Assembly: GCF_019511605.1 (NCBI RefSeq)
Contig: NZ_JAEUAV010000009.1
Coordinates: forward strand, 62,001-126,000
DNA from: Paraburkholderia phenoliruptrix
GTDB taxonomy: Bacteria; Pseudomonadota; Gammaproteobacteria; Burkholderiales; Burkholderiaceae
DNA length: 64,000 nt
Reading direction: 5' to 3'
The notes beneath the pieces were generated by a model. It saw only the letters and a program-made list of their open reading frames with translations. It did no database searches and was not told the origin of the DNA. A program made the translations under genes and the position numbers. Numbering within the stretch: the stretch's first letter is position 1; the number at the start of each line of letters is the position of its first letter. Positions 9,677 to 18,269 of this stretch are shown here, one piece after another.

Positions 9677-10678
9677 CTAGTAGCTGACGTAGACGTCCGC
9701 GAGCAGATCGTCGGGGCCCGGCAGCGGGGCCGCCTTGGCCTCCACGACCGAATGCTCGATCAACGCCGCGACTTCGCGATCAATCGCATCCAGTGCGTCG
9801 CGCGTAATCACTTCCGCCCGCACCACCGTTTGCACGAACTTCTTGATGCAATCCTTGTTGCTGCGAATGTCGTCGAGTTCGCCGGGGCCGCGATAAGTCT
9901 GTGCATCCCCTTCGAAGTGGCCGAAGAAGCGCACCGTCTTGCATTCGAGCAACGACGGGCCGCCGCCTTCGCGCGCGCGCCGGATGACTTCGCCCGCGGC
10001 CTCGTACACGGCGAAGAAGTCGGTGCCGTCCACCGTCACGCCAGGAATGCCGAAGCCGGCTGCGCGATCCACATAGCTGTCCACGGCCGTGCCGTATTCG
10101 CGCGCAGTGGATTCGGCGTAGCCGTTGTTCTCGATCACGAAGATCACCGGCAAATTCCAGACTGCCGCCAGGTTCAGGCTTTCGAGAACCGTGCCCTGGT
10201 TCGACGCGCCGTCGCCGCAAAAGGTAATGCCCACCTCGCCTTTGCCGCGGAACCTGGCGGCCAGCGCCGCGCCGCAGATCAACGGCGCACCGGCACCGAG
10301 AATGCCATTGGCGCCCATCATTCCCTTCGACAGATCCGCGATATGCATCGAGCCGCCCTTGCCGTTGCAGGAGCCGCCTTTACGACCGTAGATCTCCTTC
10401 ATCATTGCCACGGGGTCCACACCCTTGGCGATGCAATGGCCATGTCCGCGATGCGTGCTCGCAATGCGATCGCCGTCACCCAGGTGATGCAGGATGCCGA
10501 CGCCGGTCGCTTCCTCGCCGGCATAGAGGTGAACGAAGCCAGGAATGTCGCCACGGCCAAAGTCGACGTGCAGCCGCTCCTCGAACTCGCGGATCGTGCG
10601 CATCTTTCGATAGACCGCGAGCAGCGCCTCCTTGTCCAGGGGCAGCCGGGCCTGCCCTGCATCGATGTCTGCTTGCAT
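9677..10678 (-). CDS. acoA: Acetoin dehydrogenase E1 alpha subunit
   Basis: Alpha subunit of the acetoin:2,6-dichlorophenolindophenol oxidoreductase-type E1, 333 aa. It carries the ThDP/Mg signature starting GDGASNQG at residue 155 and ending IENN near 185. Also visible are HRGHGHCIAKG and GRKGGSCNGKGGSMH, which shape the active site. With AcoB it forms the alpha2-beta2 E1 that cleaves acetoin to acetaldehyde plus a hydroxyethyl group. Ribosome site AAGGAGA lies just before the ATG at 10678. It is 15 bp downstream of acoX in one transcription unit. Confidence 0.95.
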   Translation of the reverse strand: MQADIDAGQARLPLDKEALLAVYRKMRTIREFEERLHVDFGRGDIPGFVHLYAGEEATGVGILHHLGDGDRIASTHRGHGHCIAKGVDPVAMMKEIYGRKGGSCNGKGGSMHIADLSKGMMGANGILGAGAPLICGAALAARFRGKGEVGITFCGDGASNQGTVLESLNLAAVWNLPVIFVIENNGYAESTAREYGTAVDSYVDRAAGFGIPGVTVDGTDFFAVYEAAGEVIRRAREGGGPSLLECKTVRFFGHFEGDAQTYRGPGELDDIRSNKDCIKKFVQTVVRAEVITRDALDAIDREVAALIEHSVVEAKAAPLPGPDDLLADVYVSY

Positions 10679-10693
10679 GTTTGTCTCCTTTTT

Positions 10694-11794
10694 TCAGGTT
10701 TGGGGGGTGAAGAGGCGGAATTCGGGATCGGACAGGGCCGCGCCCGCGGCGCGGCGCATCAGGTGCGCGTCAGCGGCGTAGCTCATGCACGCGGCCACGT
10801 CGATGCTGGAAAAAGCGTTTTCCTGCAGCATCATGAATACTTCGTCATCCTTATCGAACGCCAGCTCGCGCTCGCCGTCGAGTGCGACGATGCCGGCGCC
10901 GTGCTGCACACGCTCTGGCACGGCATGCTCGAGGCGGTGCCAGCAGGCGACCGGCACCGACCGCATCAGTCCGGGCGCAATGGGCGCCATCAGCTCGAAC
11001 GCGCATTGCCCGTGTCGGCCCAGTTCGATGGCGAGGCCACCGCGTTCGTGCCGGCCGACCGGTTCGAGCAGGCCCGCGATCGCGGACAGGCCGATTGCCT
11101 GCGGACTCGCATATGACACATACACCGCCGTCAGCATGTCGGTCTTCCACACCGCGCGTGCGCCGATGTATTGCTCGCGGGAGATGACCGCGTCGACCAG
11201 TGCGATATCCGTGTGCACCGCACCGTTGGGCTCGCGAATCGTCACTTCGAGGCGCTTGTTACTCGCGAGCGCGCACCGCGCCGGAATGCGCCCGCTTGCG
11301 AACAGCGCGGTAGCCAGCCCGGTGATAGTGGGCTCGCGCATTTCTGGAAAAGCGTTGTTGGTACCGGTGGAAAGCCCGACGATCGGCACGTCGCCGCACT
11401 CGCGGACCACCGCGCGATGCGTGCCGTCACCGCCGAGGACCACGATAGCCGCCACACCGGCCTCTCGCATCATTCGTGCGGCGCACAACGTGTCGTCCAC
11501 GCTGCCGGTGACAGCCATGTTCAGATAATCGACCGCCGCCAGCGTGGCGTCAGGCCCAAAAGAGCGCGCAAGGTGCCGCTGCAGCATGGCCCGCAACCCT
11601 TCCCGATCCGGCATCATCAGCACTCGGCCAACGCCGCCTGCGGCCAGCGCAGACAGCAGCCGCAGCACGATATTCACGCGATCGGCCAGTTGCAGGCTGT
11701 TCGCGTTTGCGATGACCCGACGGATGTCGCGTGCCGAAACGGGATTGGCGATGATGCCGACCAGCGGCGAACGAACCGGCGCAGGTTCGCGCAT
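10694..11794 (-). CDS. acoX: AcoX, NAD-kinase-fold protein of acetoin clusters
   Basis: 366-aa protein of the ATP-NAD kinase-like superfamily, always of uncertain function but a regular member of aco operons. Motif GGDGT sits at residues 121-125 (VVLGGDGTHRAVV), the phosphate-binding motif of NAD and diacylglycerol kinases. STGTNNAFPEM follows. The ATG at 11794 was chosen because AGGAGA lies 7 bp upstream; a further ATG 36 bp upstream falls closer to the promoter and lacks such a site. First gene of the aco operon, 210 bp downstream of acoR, with a sigma-54 promoter in the gap. Confidence 0.9.
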   Translation of the reverse strand: MREPAPVRSPLVGIIANPVSARDIRRVIANANSLQLADRVNIVLRLLSALAAGGVGRVLMMPDREGLRAMLQRHLARSFGPDATLAAVDYLNMAVTGSVDDTLCAARMMREAGVAAIVVLGGDGTHRAVVRECGDVPIVGLSTGTNNAFPEMREPTITGLATALFASGRIPARCALASNKRLEVTIREPNGAVHTDIALVDAVISREQYIGARAVWKTDMLTAVYVSYASPQAIGLSAIAGLLEPVGRHERGGLAIELGRHGQCAFELMAPIAPGLMRSVPVACWHRLEHAVPERVQHGAGIVALDGERELAFDKDDEVFMMLQENAFSSIDVAACMSYAADAHLMRRAAGAALSDPEFRLFTPQT

Positions 11795-11834
11795 GCCTGT
11801 CTCCTGATGTACTTGTTTTGACAGGCCCACCTAC

Positions 11835-11851
11835 TGCAACTGCTATGCCAA
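11835..11851 (-). promoter_or_regulatory. Sigma-54 (-24/-12) promoter of the aco operon
   Basis: Read on the minus strand, TTGGCATAGCAGTTGCA carries TGGCA and TTGC at the exact -24/-12 spacing of RpoN promoters (consensus TGGCACGnnnnTTGCW; 14 of the 16 bases after the first T fit, counting the free positions). It lies about 40 bp before the acoX start, leaving room for a transcription start near 11822. The gene immediately upstream encodes a sigma-54 activator, which agrees. Confidence 0.85.
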
Positions 11852-11934
11852 TGACGTGTCGATCCAATCGGACAGAAAACCCAGGTGATAACCCGGAGAT
11901 AAGGGCGCGAAATGTACAGACGCGGCAGGGTGCC

Positions 11935-11948
11935 GTGACAGGTGTCAC
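11935..11948. promoter_or_regulatory. Palindrome GTGACA-N2-TGTCAC, candidate AcoR upstream activator site
   Basis: Perfect 6-bp inverted repeat GTGACAGGTGTCAC centred about 90 bp upstream of the -24/-12 promoter. That is the distance expected for enhancer-type sites of sigma-54 activators. It is the strongest dyad noticed by eye in the acoR-acoX gap. Assignment to AcoR is inferred from position only. Confidence 0.5.
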
Positions 11949-12004
11949 ACGTGCAGTTGCATCATGCTGGACACGCGTATCGGCGGCACGCGGCAGCCGC
12001 GCAG

Positions 12005-14005
12005 TCAGCGCGAGATATCGCCTGCTTTGGCGTCGCTGCGGTTAGGCGACTGAATCCCGTAGCGCGCCATGCGGCGGTACAGTGTCATGCGGCTGATACC
12101 GATCTCGCGCGCGACGGCACTCAGGTTCCAGCCCGCGGCACGCAGGTGCTGCATGAGCACGATGCCCTCGGGCGGCAACGTGTTTCCTTGCGACACATGG
12201 GCCGGATGCGCGGCCGGATCGGAACACGCAGGCTCCGCGACGGTTTCCTTTGCTGTGTCGCCTATGCCTTCGGGGAGGTCATCCGCTTCGATGTGTTTGT
12301 GGCTGCAAACCGCCCTCGCATATTCGAGCGCATTGCGCAGTTCGCGCAGGTTGCCCGGCCAGCGGTGCCGATGCAGCCGCGCACGCGCCGCTTCCGAAAT
12401 CGTGAAGCCGGACCCTGCCTCCGGCACGGCGAGCAGCTTCTGCACCAGCCAGTCCAGATCGCTGCGCTCGCGCAGCGGCGGCAGTACGAGGCGCGCGCCG
12501 TTGAGACGGTAGTACAGGTCCTCGCGAAACCGCCCGGTGCTGATCAACTGGTCGAGCGGATGGTGGGTGGCCGAAATCACCCGCACGTCGACAGGCACGG
12601 GACGCGAAGCGCCGATCGCCAGCACCTCGCCTTCGGACAGCACGCGGAGTAGACGCGACTGCAGCTCGCGCGGCATGTCGCCAATCTCGTCGAGAAATAG
12701 CGTGCCGCCGTTGGCCTCCTCGATCAGGCCGCGCTTCGGTTTCGAACCGGCGCCCGAGAAGCTGTTGGGCAGATGTCCGAACAGTTCGCTCTCGATCAGC
12801 GCTTCAGGGATCGCCGCGCAGTTGACTGCGATGAACGGCCCATTGCGACGTGAGCTGGCTCGATGCAGTGCCTTGGCCAGAAATTCCTTGCCGCTACCGG
12901 TCTCGCCGTTGATCAGTAGATTGATGGGCGAATCGATCAGCCTGGCAGCACGCTGCAACTGCTGCTGTAATGCCGCGTCCCCACCGCATAGCGCGGCCAG
13001 CACGGCTGGCAGCGGCGGCGCTACGTCGTCCTGCATCGGATGATGCAAGCGCAGCACGGGCGGCATCACGCTCAAATACAGCCGTTTCCCGCTACGGCTT
13101 AACCGCAGCACGCGCTGCTCGCTGGGCCGCGAATAAACAAAGCGGCCCAGGTCTTCAGCGCGTGCATCAAACAGCTCGTCGAATCGCATGCCGAGCAGAG
13201 ACTGGCCCATGGTCTCGACGCCCGGCTCGGCTATCAGCATTTGCTGCGCACGGCGGTTATGGCCGGAGATCCGGCCGCCGGCGTCGAGCGCGATCAGATA
13301 CTCCGGATTGACATCGAGAAACTCGGGAGCCGGACTGAGCTTGAGCATCCAGTCCTGCCGGTGCCGGCGCAGGAAATTGGCGTCCTCGATGCGGTTCGCG
13401 TACATGCGCACCAGTTGCAACGCAAGCATCTGACTGTATTTGGCCTGCGGTGAACACAGTGCAGAGATGTCGAGAATCGCGTTGAGCTGGCCATACGAAT
13501 CGAACAGCGGCGCAGCGGTGCAGGTCAATGGAATGTGCGTCGCATCAAAATGGTCGTCCTGATGTACTGTCAGAGCCTGGCCCGTCGCGAGCGCAGTACC
13601 CACCGCACAGGTGCCCGCGCCGTTCTCACTCCATTCGGCGCCCAGATAGAGGCCGGCGCGGCGCAGCGCTGCGTCCGTATTGGCATCGCCGCGAAAGTCG
13701 ACAGTGACGCCGTCGGCATCGGTCAACAGGACCACGTAGCCCATTCCTCCCACCTGGCTATACAAGGTGTCGAGGCCGTGACGGGCGATCCGCGTGAAAT
13801 CGTCGATACGTTGCTGATGTTCGCGCAAGCGGAACTGCGGCAGGATGCGTGCCTCCCGCATGCGGGCAGGATCAAGACCGTACTGGTGCACGCAACGCTG
13901 CCACGAAGTCTGGATGATCGCATCGTGCGCGCGTGCGCCTGCCGCCGATCCACTGGTGGTCGTCAGGAGGACTGTTTCGATGTGCTCGCGTTGCAACTGG
14001 TCCAT
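12005..14005 (-). CDS. acoR: Sigma-54-dependent activator of acetoin catabolism
   Basis: 666-aa AcoR-type enhancer-binding protein. N-terminal sensory region with GAF-like domain (about residues 75-205; GAGTCAVGTAL, typical of AcoR) and a PAS-like stretch at about 225-320. Central AAA+ domain: Walker A GETGSGKE (367-374), Walker B GGTLFLDEIGD (433-443), arginine-finger region GRFREDLYYRLNG. C-terminal Fis-type HTH (NLSAVAREIGISRMTLYRRM). The sigma-54 contact loop, usually GAFTGA, reads NSFSGA at 414-419. Ribosome site CAGGAGA precedes the ATG. It lies upstream of acoX on the same strand with a sigma-54 promoter between, the classical layout for activation of aco genes in response to acetoin. 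Confidence 0.93.
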   Translation of the reverse strand: MDQLQREHIETVLLTTTSGSAAGARAHDAIIQTSWQRCVHQYGLDPARMREARILPQFRLREHQQRIDDFTRIARHGLDTLYSQVGGMGYVVLLTDADGVTVDFRGDANTDAALRRAGLYLGAEWSENGAGTCAVGTALATGQALTVHQDDHFDATHIPLTCTAAPLFDSYGQLNAILDISALCSPQAKYSQMLALQLVRMYANRIEDANFLRRHRQDWMLKLSPAPEFLDVNPEYLIALDAGGRISGHNRRAQQMLIAEPGVETMGQSLLGMRFDELFDARAEDLGRFVYSRPSEQRVLRLSRSGKRLYLSVMPPVLRLHHPMQDDVAPPLPAVLAALCGGDAALQQQLQRAARLIDSPINLLINGETGSGKEFLAKALHRASSRRNGPFIAVNCAAIPEALIESELFGHLPNSFSGAGSKPKRGLIEEANGGTLFLDEIGDMPRELQSRLLRVLSEGEVLAIGASRPVPVDVRVISATHHPLDQLISTGRFREDLYYRLNGARLVLPPLRERSDLDWLVQKLLAVPEAGSGFTISEAARARLHRHRWPGNLRELRNALEYARAVCSHKHIEADDLPEGIGDTAKETVAEPACSDPAAHPAHVSQGNTLPPEGIVLMQHLRAAGWNLSAVAREIGISRMTLYRRMARYGIQSPNRSDAKAGDISR

Positions 14006-14314
14006 CGCTGTCTCCTGTGTATCAGGTGCCTCATACGGAGTGCGAAGGCGCTGGCGGGCAAGCCACTCTGGCTTGGCGTGTCATGCAGTTCTTCTGAGCA
14101 CATCTTCGCTACCCCAGTCGGGGCTGTTATCGAGTCGGCATCATCGTTTCGGAAACGGCTGGAGCGGGCCGCCACCGGCCGGGCCAGCCGATGGGGCTCG
14201 TTAAAGCCAAAATGCACCGATGCCGACTTGATAATGTATCCGACCGCGACTGGATTGTGCAAACTGGGATTCGGTGCTAATCACGTCGCCGCGCTTCACC
14301 GGTTTTCGACGGCT
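14006..14314. other. acoR upstream region, no gene seen
   Basis: 309-bp gap between acoR and the 3' end of the OccR-type LysR gene, both on the minus strand. It must hold the acoR promoter. I find no convincing reading frame, -24/-12 element or clear terminator here. Confidence 0.5.
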
Positions 14315-15226
14315 TTACCGGTGCAGCCCCGTCAGACTCACAAACGCGTCGCGCATGTCCTTGCAGAATTTCTCGGCCACGACGGACATTGGTTGCTGTG
14401 GGTTGGTCACGATATAGAAGTGATCCGCCACCGCCGGCGTGAACGGCTTAACCACAACCCGGGCACTCGCATACGCCGCAGTGACCGGGTCAATGAGCGC
14501 TACCCCTGCACCGTTTGCCACCAGCGCGACAATCGCTTGAGAAAGCTGCGCCTCGATCACGAGGTCGCGCGTCACTCCCGCGTCGACGAAGACCCTGTCG
14601 ATCACGCTGCGCGCATCGAAGCTCTGCGGAAATGAAATAAAGCGTTCGCCTCGCAGGTCGGCGGGACCAAGCGAACTTTTGCGCGCGAGCCGATGCCCGC
14701 GTGGAACGATGCACTTCATCCACACATTCGGCAGCCGCTCGCTTTTTACAGCGGGATGCGGAATCGGTTCTGCAATCAGGCCCACGTCGCATAGACCGGA
14801 GGCGACCTTCTCGACCACCGTCGTTGCACTGTGTGCAAGCAGACTGACGTCGATGCCTGCATGACGCTCGACAAAACGCGCAATGACCGCCGGCAACAGG
14901 TCGAGCGCGACCGCAGGCGAGCCCGCCACGCGCAAAGACCCGCGCCGCATCGAGCGGATCTGCTGGGCGACCTGCGCAATGCGGTCCATCCCGACGAATG
15001 CGCGCTCTACTTCCTCGAACAGCACACGGGCTTCGGCCGTCGGCACGAGCCGGCCCTGCTGCCGATCGAACAGCACGAAGCCAATGCGGGTTTCCAGATC
15101 GGCGAGAAGCCGGCTCACCGCCGGCTGCGAAACATGCAGCGATTCAGCGGCACGCGTTACCGTATGCCGCTGCATCACGGCGCGAAATGCTTCGACCTGG
15201 CGAATTTTGAAGTCCATCGTGTCCAT
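14315..15226 (-). CDS. LysR-family regulator, OccR/NocR-like
   Basis: 303-aa LysR regulator. Winged HTH at residues 5-65 (IRQVEAFRAVMQRHTVTRAA, then SQPAVSRLLADLE) and a periplasmic-binding-like effector domain to the end. The IRQVEAFRAV start resembles regulators of opine and basic-amino-acid catabolism. It is divergent from the flavoenzyme operon at 15327, so it is probably its regulator. Two in-frame ATGs, 15226 and 15217, are possible; an ATAA-N7-TTAT dyad at 15225-15239 overlaps the first, which would favour 15217 if the site is an autoregulatory operator. Effector unknown; an opine, hydroxyproline or related amino acid is inferred from neighbours. Confidence 0.88.
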   Translation of the reverse strand: MDTMDFKIRQVEAFRAVMQRHTVTRAAESLHVSQPAVSRLLADLETRIGFVLFDRQQGRLVPTAEARVLFEEVERAFVGMDRIAQVAQQIRSMRRGSLRVAGSPAVALDLLPAVIARFVERHAGIDVSLLAHSATTVVEKVASGLCDVGLIAEPIPHPAVKSERLPNVWMKCIVPRGHRLARKSSLGPADLRGERFISFPQSFDARSVIDRVFVDAGVTRDLVIEAQLSQAIVALVANGAGVALIDPVTAAYASARVVVKPFTPAVADHFYIVTNPQQPMSVVAEKFCKDMRDAFVSLTGLHR

Positions 15227-15239
15227 AACATCGGATTAT
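15225..15239. promoter_or_regulatory. LysR box ATAA-N7-TTAT
   Basis: ATAACATCGGATTAT contains the LysR-type T-N11-A core (T15226, A15238) as a perfect ATAA/TTAT dyad. It lies between the divergent LysR gene and the flavoenzyme operon. OccR-class regulators are known to use dyads of this form. Confidence 0.6.
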
Positions 15240-15326
15240 AGCCAACCGAAAAAACGTCATTTGACGAAAGATTTTGCCGCGGACACAGTGCGTCTGAAGT
15301 CATCAGACACGCAGGAAACTCTTTTT

Positions 15327-16472
15327 ATGCAGCATCAGCAGGCCCATAACACAGTGCGCCGATTCGACGTGGTCGTCGCGGGAGGCGGACTCGTCGGCAT
15401 GGCCATCGCGTATGGCCTCGCGCGCGCCAATCTGCGCGTCGCCGTATGCGACGGCGCCGACTCCGCGCACCGTGCGGCGCGCGGCAATTTCGGGCTCGTC
15501 TGGGTGCAGGGCAAGGGCGGTCGCTGTCTGCCGTACGCACAGTGGTCGCGGGAATCGTCCGAGCGTTGGGGCGCGTTCGCCCGGCAGTTGCAGAACGAAA
15601 CCGGTGTCGACGCCGGTTTCGAGCGGCCCGGCGGAATCGAACTTTGCGAAACGGTCGAACAACTCGAAGCCGGACGACAACTGCTGGAGTCGATTCGCGC
15701 GCAAGACCCGTCGCTGGTCTACGACGTACTCGATGCAAAGGCACTGAAGGCGCGTGTGCCCGCTGCATCTGAGGCGCTGGCGGGCGCGTTGTATTCGCCG
15801 CACGACGGCCACGCGAGTCCGCTCTACACGCTGCGCGCGATGCAACAGGCGTTCGTGCTTCGCGGCGGAACCTATCTGCCGCGCGACGAAGTGCGCGAAA
15901 TCCGGCGACGTGCCGCACGTTTCGAAGTCGAGACCGCGAGCGGAATACTCGAGACAGAGCGCGTGGTACTTGCCGCCGGACTGGATAACGCGCGACTCGC
16001 GCCGATGGTCGGCATGCATGCGCCGATCACGCCATTGCGCGGGCAGATCATGGTCACGGAACGGTTAGCGCCGTTTCTCGACTATCCGACGCTGGTCGTG
16101 CGGCAAACTCCCGAGGGCTCCGTTCTGCTCGGCGACTCGGCGGAGGCCGTCGGCTTCGACGACGGTCAGACGCGCGCGGTGATGGCCGACATCGCGCGAC
16201 GCGCCCGCACCGCATTTCCGCTGCTCGCGCATGCGCGCATCGTGCGCTCGTGGGGAGCGCTGCGCATCATGACGCCGGACGGGCTGCCCGTCTACGAAGA
16301 ATCGCGCGTGCATCCCGGCGCATTCATCGCGATCTGCCATAGCGGCGTGACGCTCGCCGCCGCCCACGCGGACGTGATCGCGCCATGGATCGCGGGCGGC
16401 GACAAGCCCTCGATTCTCGACCCCTTCGTCGCGACCCGCTTTTCGAATCAGAACGATGTCCACGCTCTTTGA
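15327..16472 (+). CDS. FAD-dependent oxidoreductase, DAO family (opine oxidase beta-like subunit)
   Basis: 381-aa D-amino-acid-oxidase-fold protein. FAD dinucleotide motif VVVAGGGLVGMAIAYGLARA near residues 16-35; GNFGLVWVQGKG follows; C-terminal FAD contact near SGVTLAAAHADV. The ATG at 15327 follows a weak GGAAA site; the longer open frame upstream runs into the divergent regulator. Followed, with a 17-bp overlap, by a small 2Fe-2S protein and then a second flavoprotein. This three-subunit order matches octopine/nopaline oxidases, hydrogen cyanide synthase and D-hydroxyproline dehydrogenases, where this subunit binds the amine substrate. Exact substrate cannot be read from sequence. Confidence 0.88.
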   Translation: MQHQQAHNTVRRFDVVVAGGGLVGMAIAYGLARANLRVAVCDGADSAHRAARGNFGLVWVQGKGGRCLPYAQWSRESSERWGAFARQLQNETGVDAGFERPGGIELCETVEQLEAGRQLLESIRAQDPSLVYDVLDAKALKARVPAASEALAGALYSPHDGHASPLYTLRAMQQAFVLRGGTYLPRDEVREIRRRAARFEVETASGILETERVVLAAGLDNARLAPMVGMHAPITPLRGQIMVTERLAPFLDYPTLVVRQTPEGSVLLGDSAEAVGFDDGQTRAVMADIARRARTAFPLLAHARIVRSWGALRIMTPDGLPVYEESRVHPGAFIAICHSGVTLAAAHADVIAPWIAGGDKPSILDPFVATRFSNQNDVHAL

Positions 16473-16758
16473 ATCTCTCGACACCTTGCCGTCGCCCACG
16501 GTCCGTATTGCGATCGACGGCACTCACCGGCACGTGCCGTCGCACTACACGATTGCCGCGGCCCTGCTCGAAGGCGCGATGCCCGCATGCCGGACGACGC
16601 CCGTGAGCGGCGCGCCACGGGGCCCGTTTTGCATGATGGGTGTGTGTTTCGACTGCCTCGTGGAAGTCGACGGCGTGCCGAATGTGCAGGCGTGCATGAC
16701 GCGTGTGCGCGACGGCATGCAGGTCCGCGCGATGGCGGGCAAGGCGAGGCTCGCATGA
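16456..16758 (+). CDS. (2Fe-2S)-binding small subunit of the flavoenzyme
   Basis: 100-aa plant-ferredoxin-like 2Fe-2S protein without a signal peptide. Cysteines sit in CMMGVCFDCLVEVDG (Cys59, Cys64, Cys67) and QAC (Cys79); VPSHYTIAAALLEG is the N-terminal hydrophobic helix typical of the small subunit of opine-oxidase/HcnA-type enzymes. It overlaps the gene before by 17 bp and the gene after as ATGA, so the three products are probably made together. Likely role: electron transfer between the two flavoprotein subunits. Confidence 0.87.
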   Translation: MSTLFESLDTLPSPTVRIAIDGTHRHVPSHYTIAAALLEGAMPACRTTPVSGAPRGPFCMMGVCFDCLVEVDGVPNVQACMTRVRDGMQVRAMAGKARLA

Positions 16759-18191
16759 CGCAACTCCAATGCGATCTGCTGATCGTCGGTGCCGGTCCGG
16801 CGGGCATGTCCGCCGCAATCGAAGCACGCGCAGCGGGTCTGAACGTCGCCATTGCGGACGAAGGCGAAGCACCCGGTGGCCAGATCTATCGCAACGCCGC
16901 GCAATCGCCTCTCGCCGATGCACGCGTCCTCGGCGCCGACTATCTCGCGGGGCACGCGTTAATCGAGCGTTTTGCCGGCTGCGGCGCAACGTATCTTGCG
17001 CGCTCCGTGGTCTGGCAGATCGCGCACGAAAACCGCCAGGTCATCGCGATGCTCACGCGCAGACCGCATGACGCGACAGGCGGCACGCTCGAAGTGGCTG
17101 CCCGCGCCGTGCTCATCGCTACCGGCGCGCAGGAACGGCCGTGGCCCGTGCGCGGCTGGACGCTGCCGGGCGTGATGGGCGTCGGCGCGGCGCAGACGCT
17201 GCTCAAATCGTCGGGGCTCGCGCCCGCCCAGGACGCCGTGCTCGCGGGCAGCGGACCGCTCTTGTGGCTCTTCGCGTCGCAATTGCTCGCGGCCGGACGG
17301 CGGGTGCGCGCCATCATCGACACGACGCCGCGCGATGCATGGCGCGCGGCGCTGCCGCACGCGTTGCCCGCGCTCGCGGGCGCGGACTATCTGCTCAAGG
17401 GTTGGCGCATGCTGCGCGCGGTGAAACGCTCCGGCATTCCCGTCTATCGCGGCGCGAGCGGCTTGTCGATCGAAGGCGATGCGCGTGCGGAGCGCGTCGG
17501 CTTTGTCGATGCAAGCGGTGCGCGGCAGGTGATCGACACATCGCTCGTGCTGCTGCATCAAGGTGTGATTCCGTCTACGCAACTGCCCCGCTCGCTCGGC
17601 TGCGAGCACGAATGGGATGCGTCGTCCGCATGCTGGCGCCCGCGCACCGATGCGCGCGGGCGTAGCAGCATTGCGCAGGTGTGGATTGCCGGCGACGGTG
17701 CGGGCATTGGCGGCGCGAAAGCCGCCACGTTCGCAGGCACGCTCGCGGCGCTCGACATCGCACGCGAGCTCGACGCGGCATGGCACGACACGCGCCGCGC
17801 ACCCGCGCAACGCGCATTGACCCGCCATCTTGCCGTACGCCCGTTGCTCGACGCGCTGTACACACCGCCTCTCGCGCTGCGCCGTCCCGACGACGACGTG
17901 ACCGTATGCCGTTGCGAAGAAGTCAGCGCGGGCGAGATCCGGCGCATCGCAGCGCTCGGCTGCCAGGGACCGAATCAGATGAAGGCATTCTCGCGCTGCG
18001 GAATGGGCCCCTGTCAGGGCCGCTGGTGCGGCACGACCGTGGGCGAACTGATCGCGCAGGTGCAGCACCGCAGCGTAGCCGACGTCGGCTATTACCGCAT
18101 TCGCGCACCGATCAAACCCGTCACCGTCGACGAGATCGCCGATTCGATCACGCTCGACGACGACTTCGAACGCGGCGAATTTCCGAGCTGA
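16755..18191 (+). CDS. FAD/NAD(P)-binding oxidoreductase (opine oxidase alpha-like subunit)
   Basis: 478-aa flavoprotein. N-terminal FAD motif LLIVGAGPAGMSAAIEARAAG (from about residue 8), then GGQIYR as in pyridine-nucleotide-disulphide reductase relatives; a second dinucleotide fold near AVLAGSGPLLWL. The C-terminal BFD-like 2Fe-2S domain shows VCRCEEVSAGEI, then SRCGMGPCQGRWCG, giving a CxC...CxxxxC pattern. The start at 16755 overlaps the ferredoxin stop as ATGA. Third subunit of the opine-oxidase-like complex, thought in characterised relatives to pass electrons to the respiratory chain. Confidence 0.88.
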   Translation: MTQLQCDLLIVGAGPAGMSAAIEARAAGLNVAIADEGEAPGGQIYRNAAQSPLADARVLGADYLAGHALIERFAGCGATYLARSVVWQIAHENRQVIAMLTRRPHDATGGTLEVAARAVLIATGAQERPWPVRGWTLPGVMGVGAAQTLLKSSGLAPAQDAVLAGSGPLLWLFASQLLAAGRRVRAIIDTTPRDAWRAALPHALPALAGADYLLKGWRMLRAVKRSGIPVYRGASGLSIEGDARAERVGFVDASGARQVIDTSLVLLHQGVIPSTQLPRSLGCEHEWDASSACWRPRTDARGRSSIAQVWIAGDGAGIGGAKAATFAGTLAALDIARELDAAWHDTRRAPAQRALTRHLAVRPLLDALYTPPLALRRPDDDVTVCRCEEVSAGEIRRIAALGCQGPNQMKAFSRCGMGPCQGRWCGTTVGELIAQVQHRSVADVGYYRIRAPIKPVTVDEIADSITLDDDFERGEFPS

Positions 18192-18269
18192 TCGGAACCC
18201 CGTCGCTTGCTCACAATTTGCAACCCCGGAAACGGCCTTCACGACCCACACCAACCACTCACCGCTTCT

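Noticed and set aside
9752..11116. 454-codon plus-strand frame across acoA/acoX
   Set aside because: Crosses two genes with ThDP and GGDGT motifs on the other strand.
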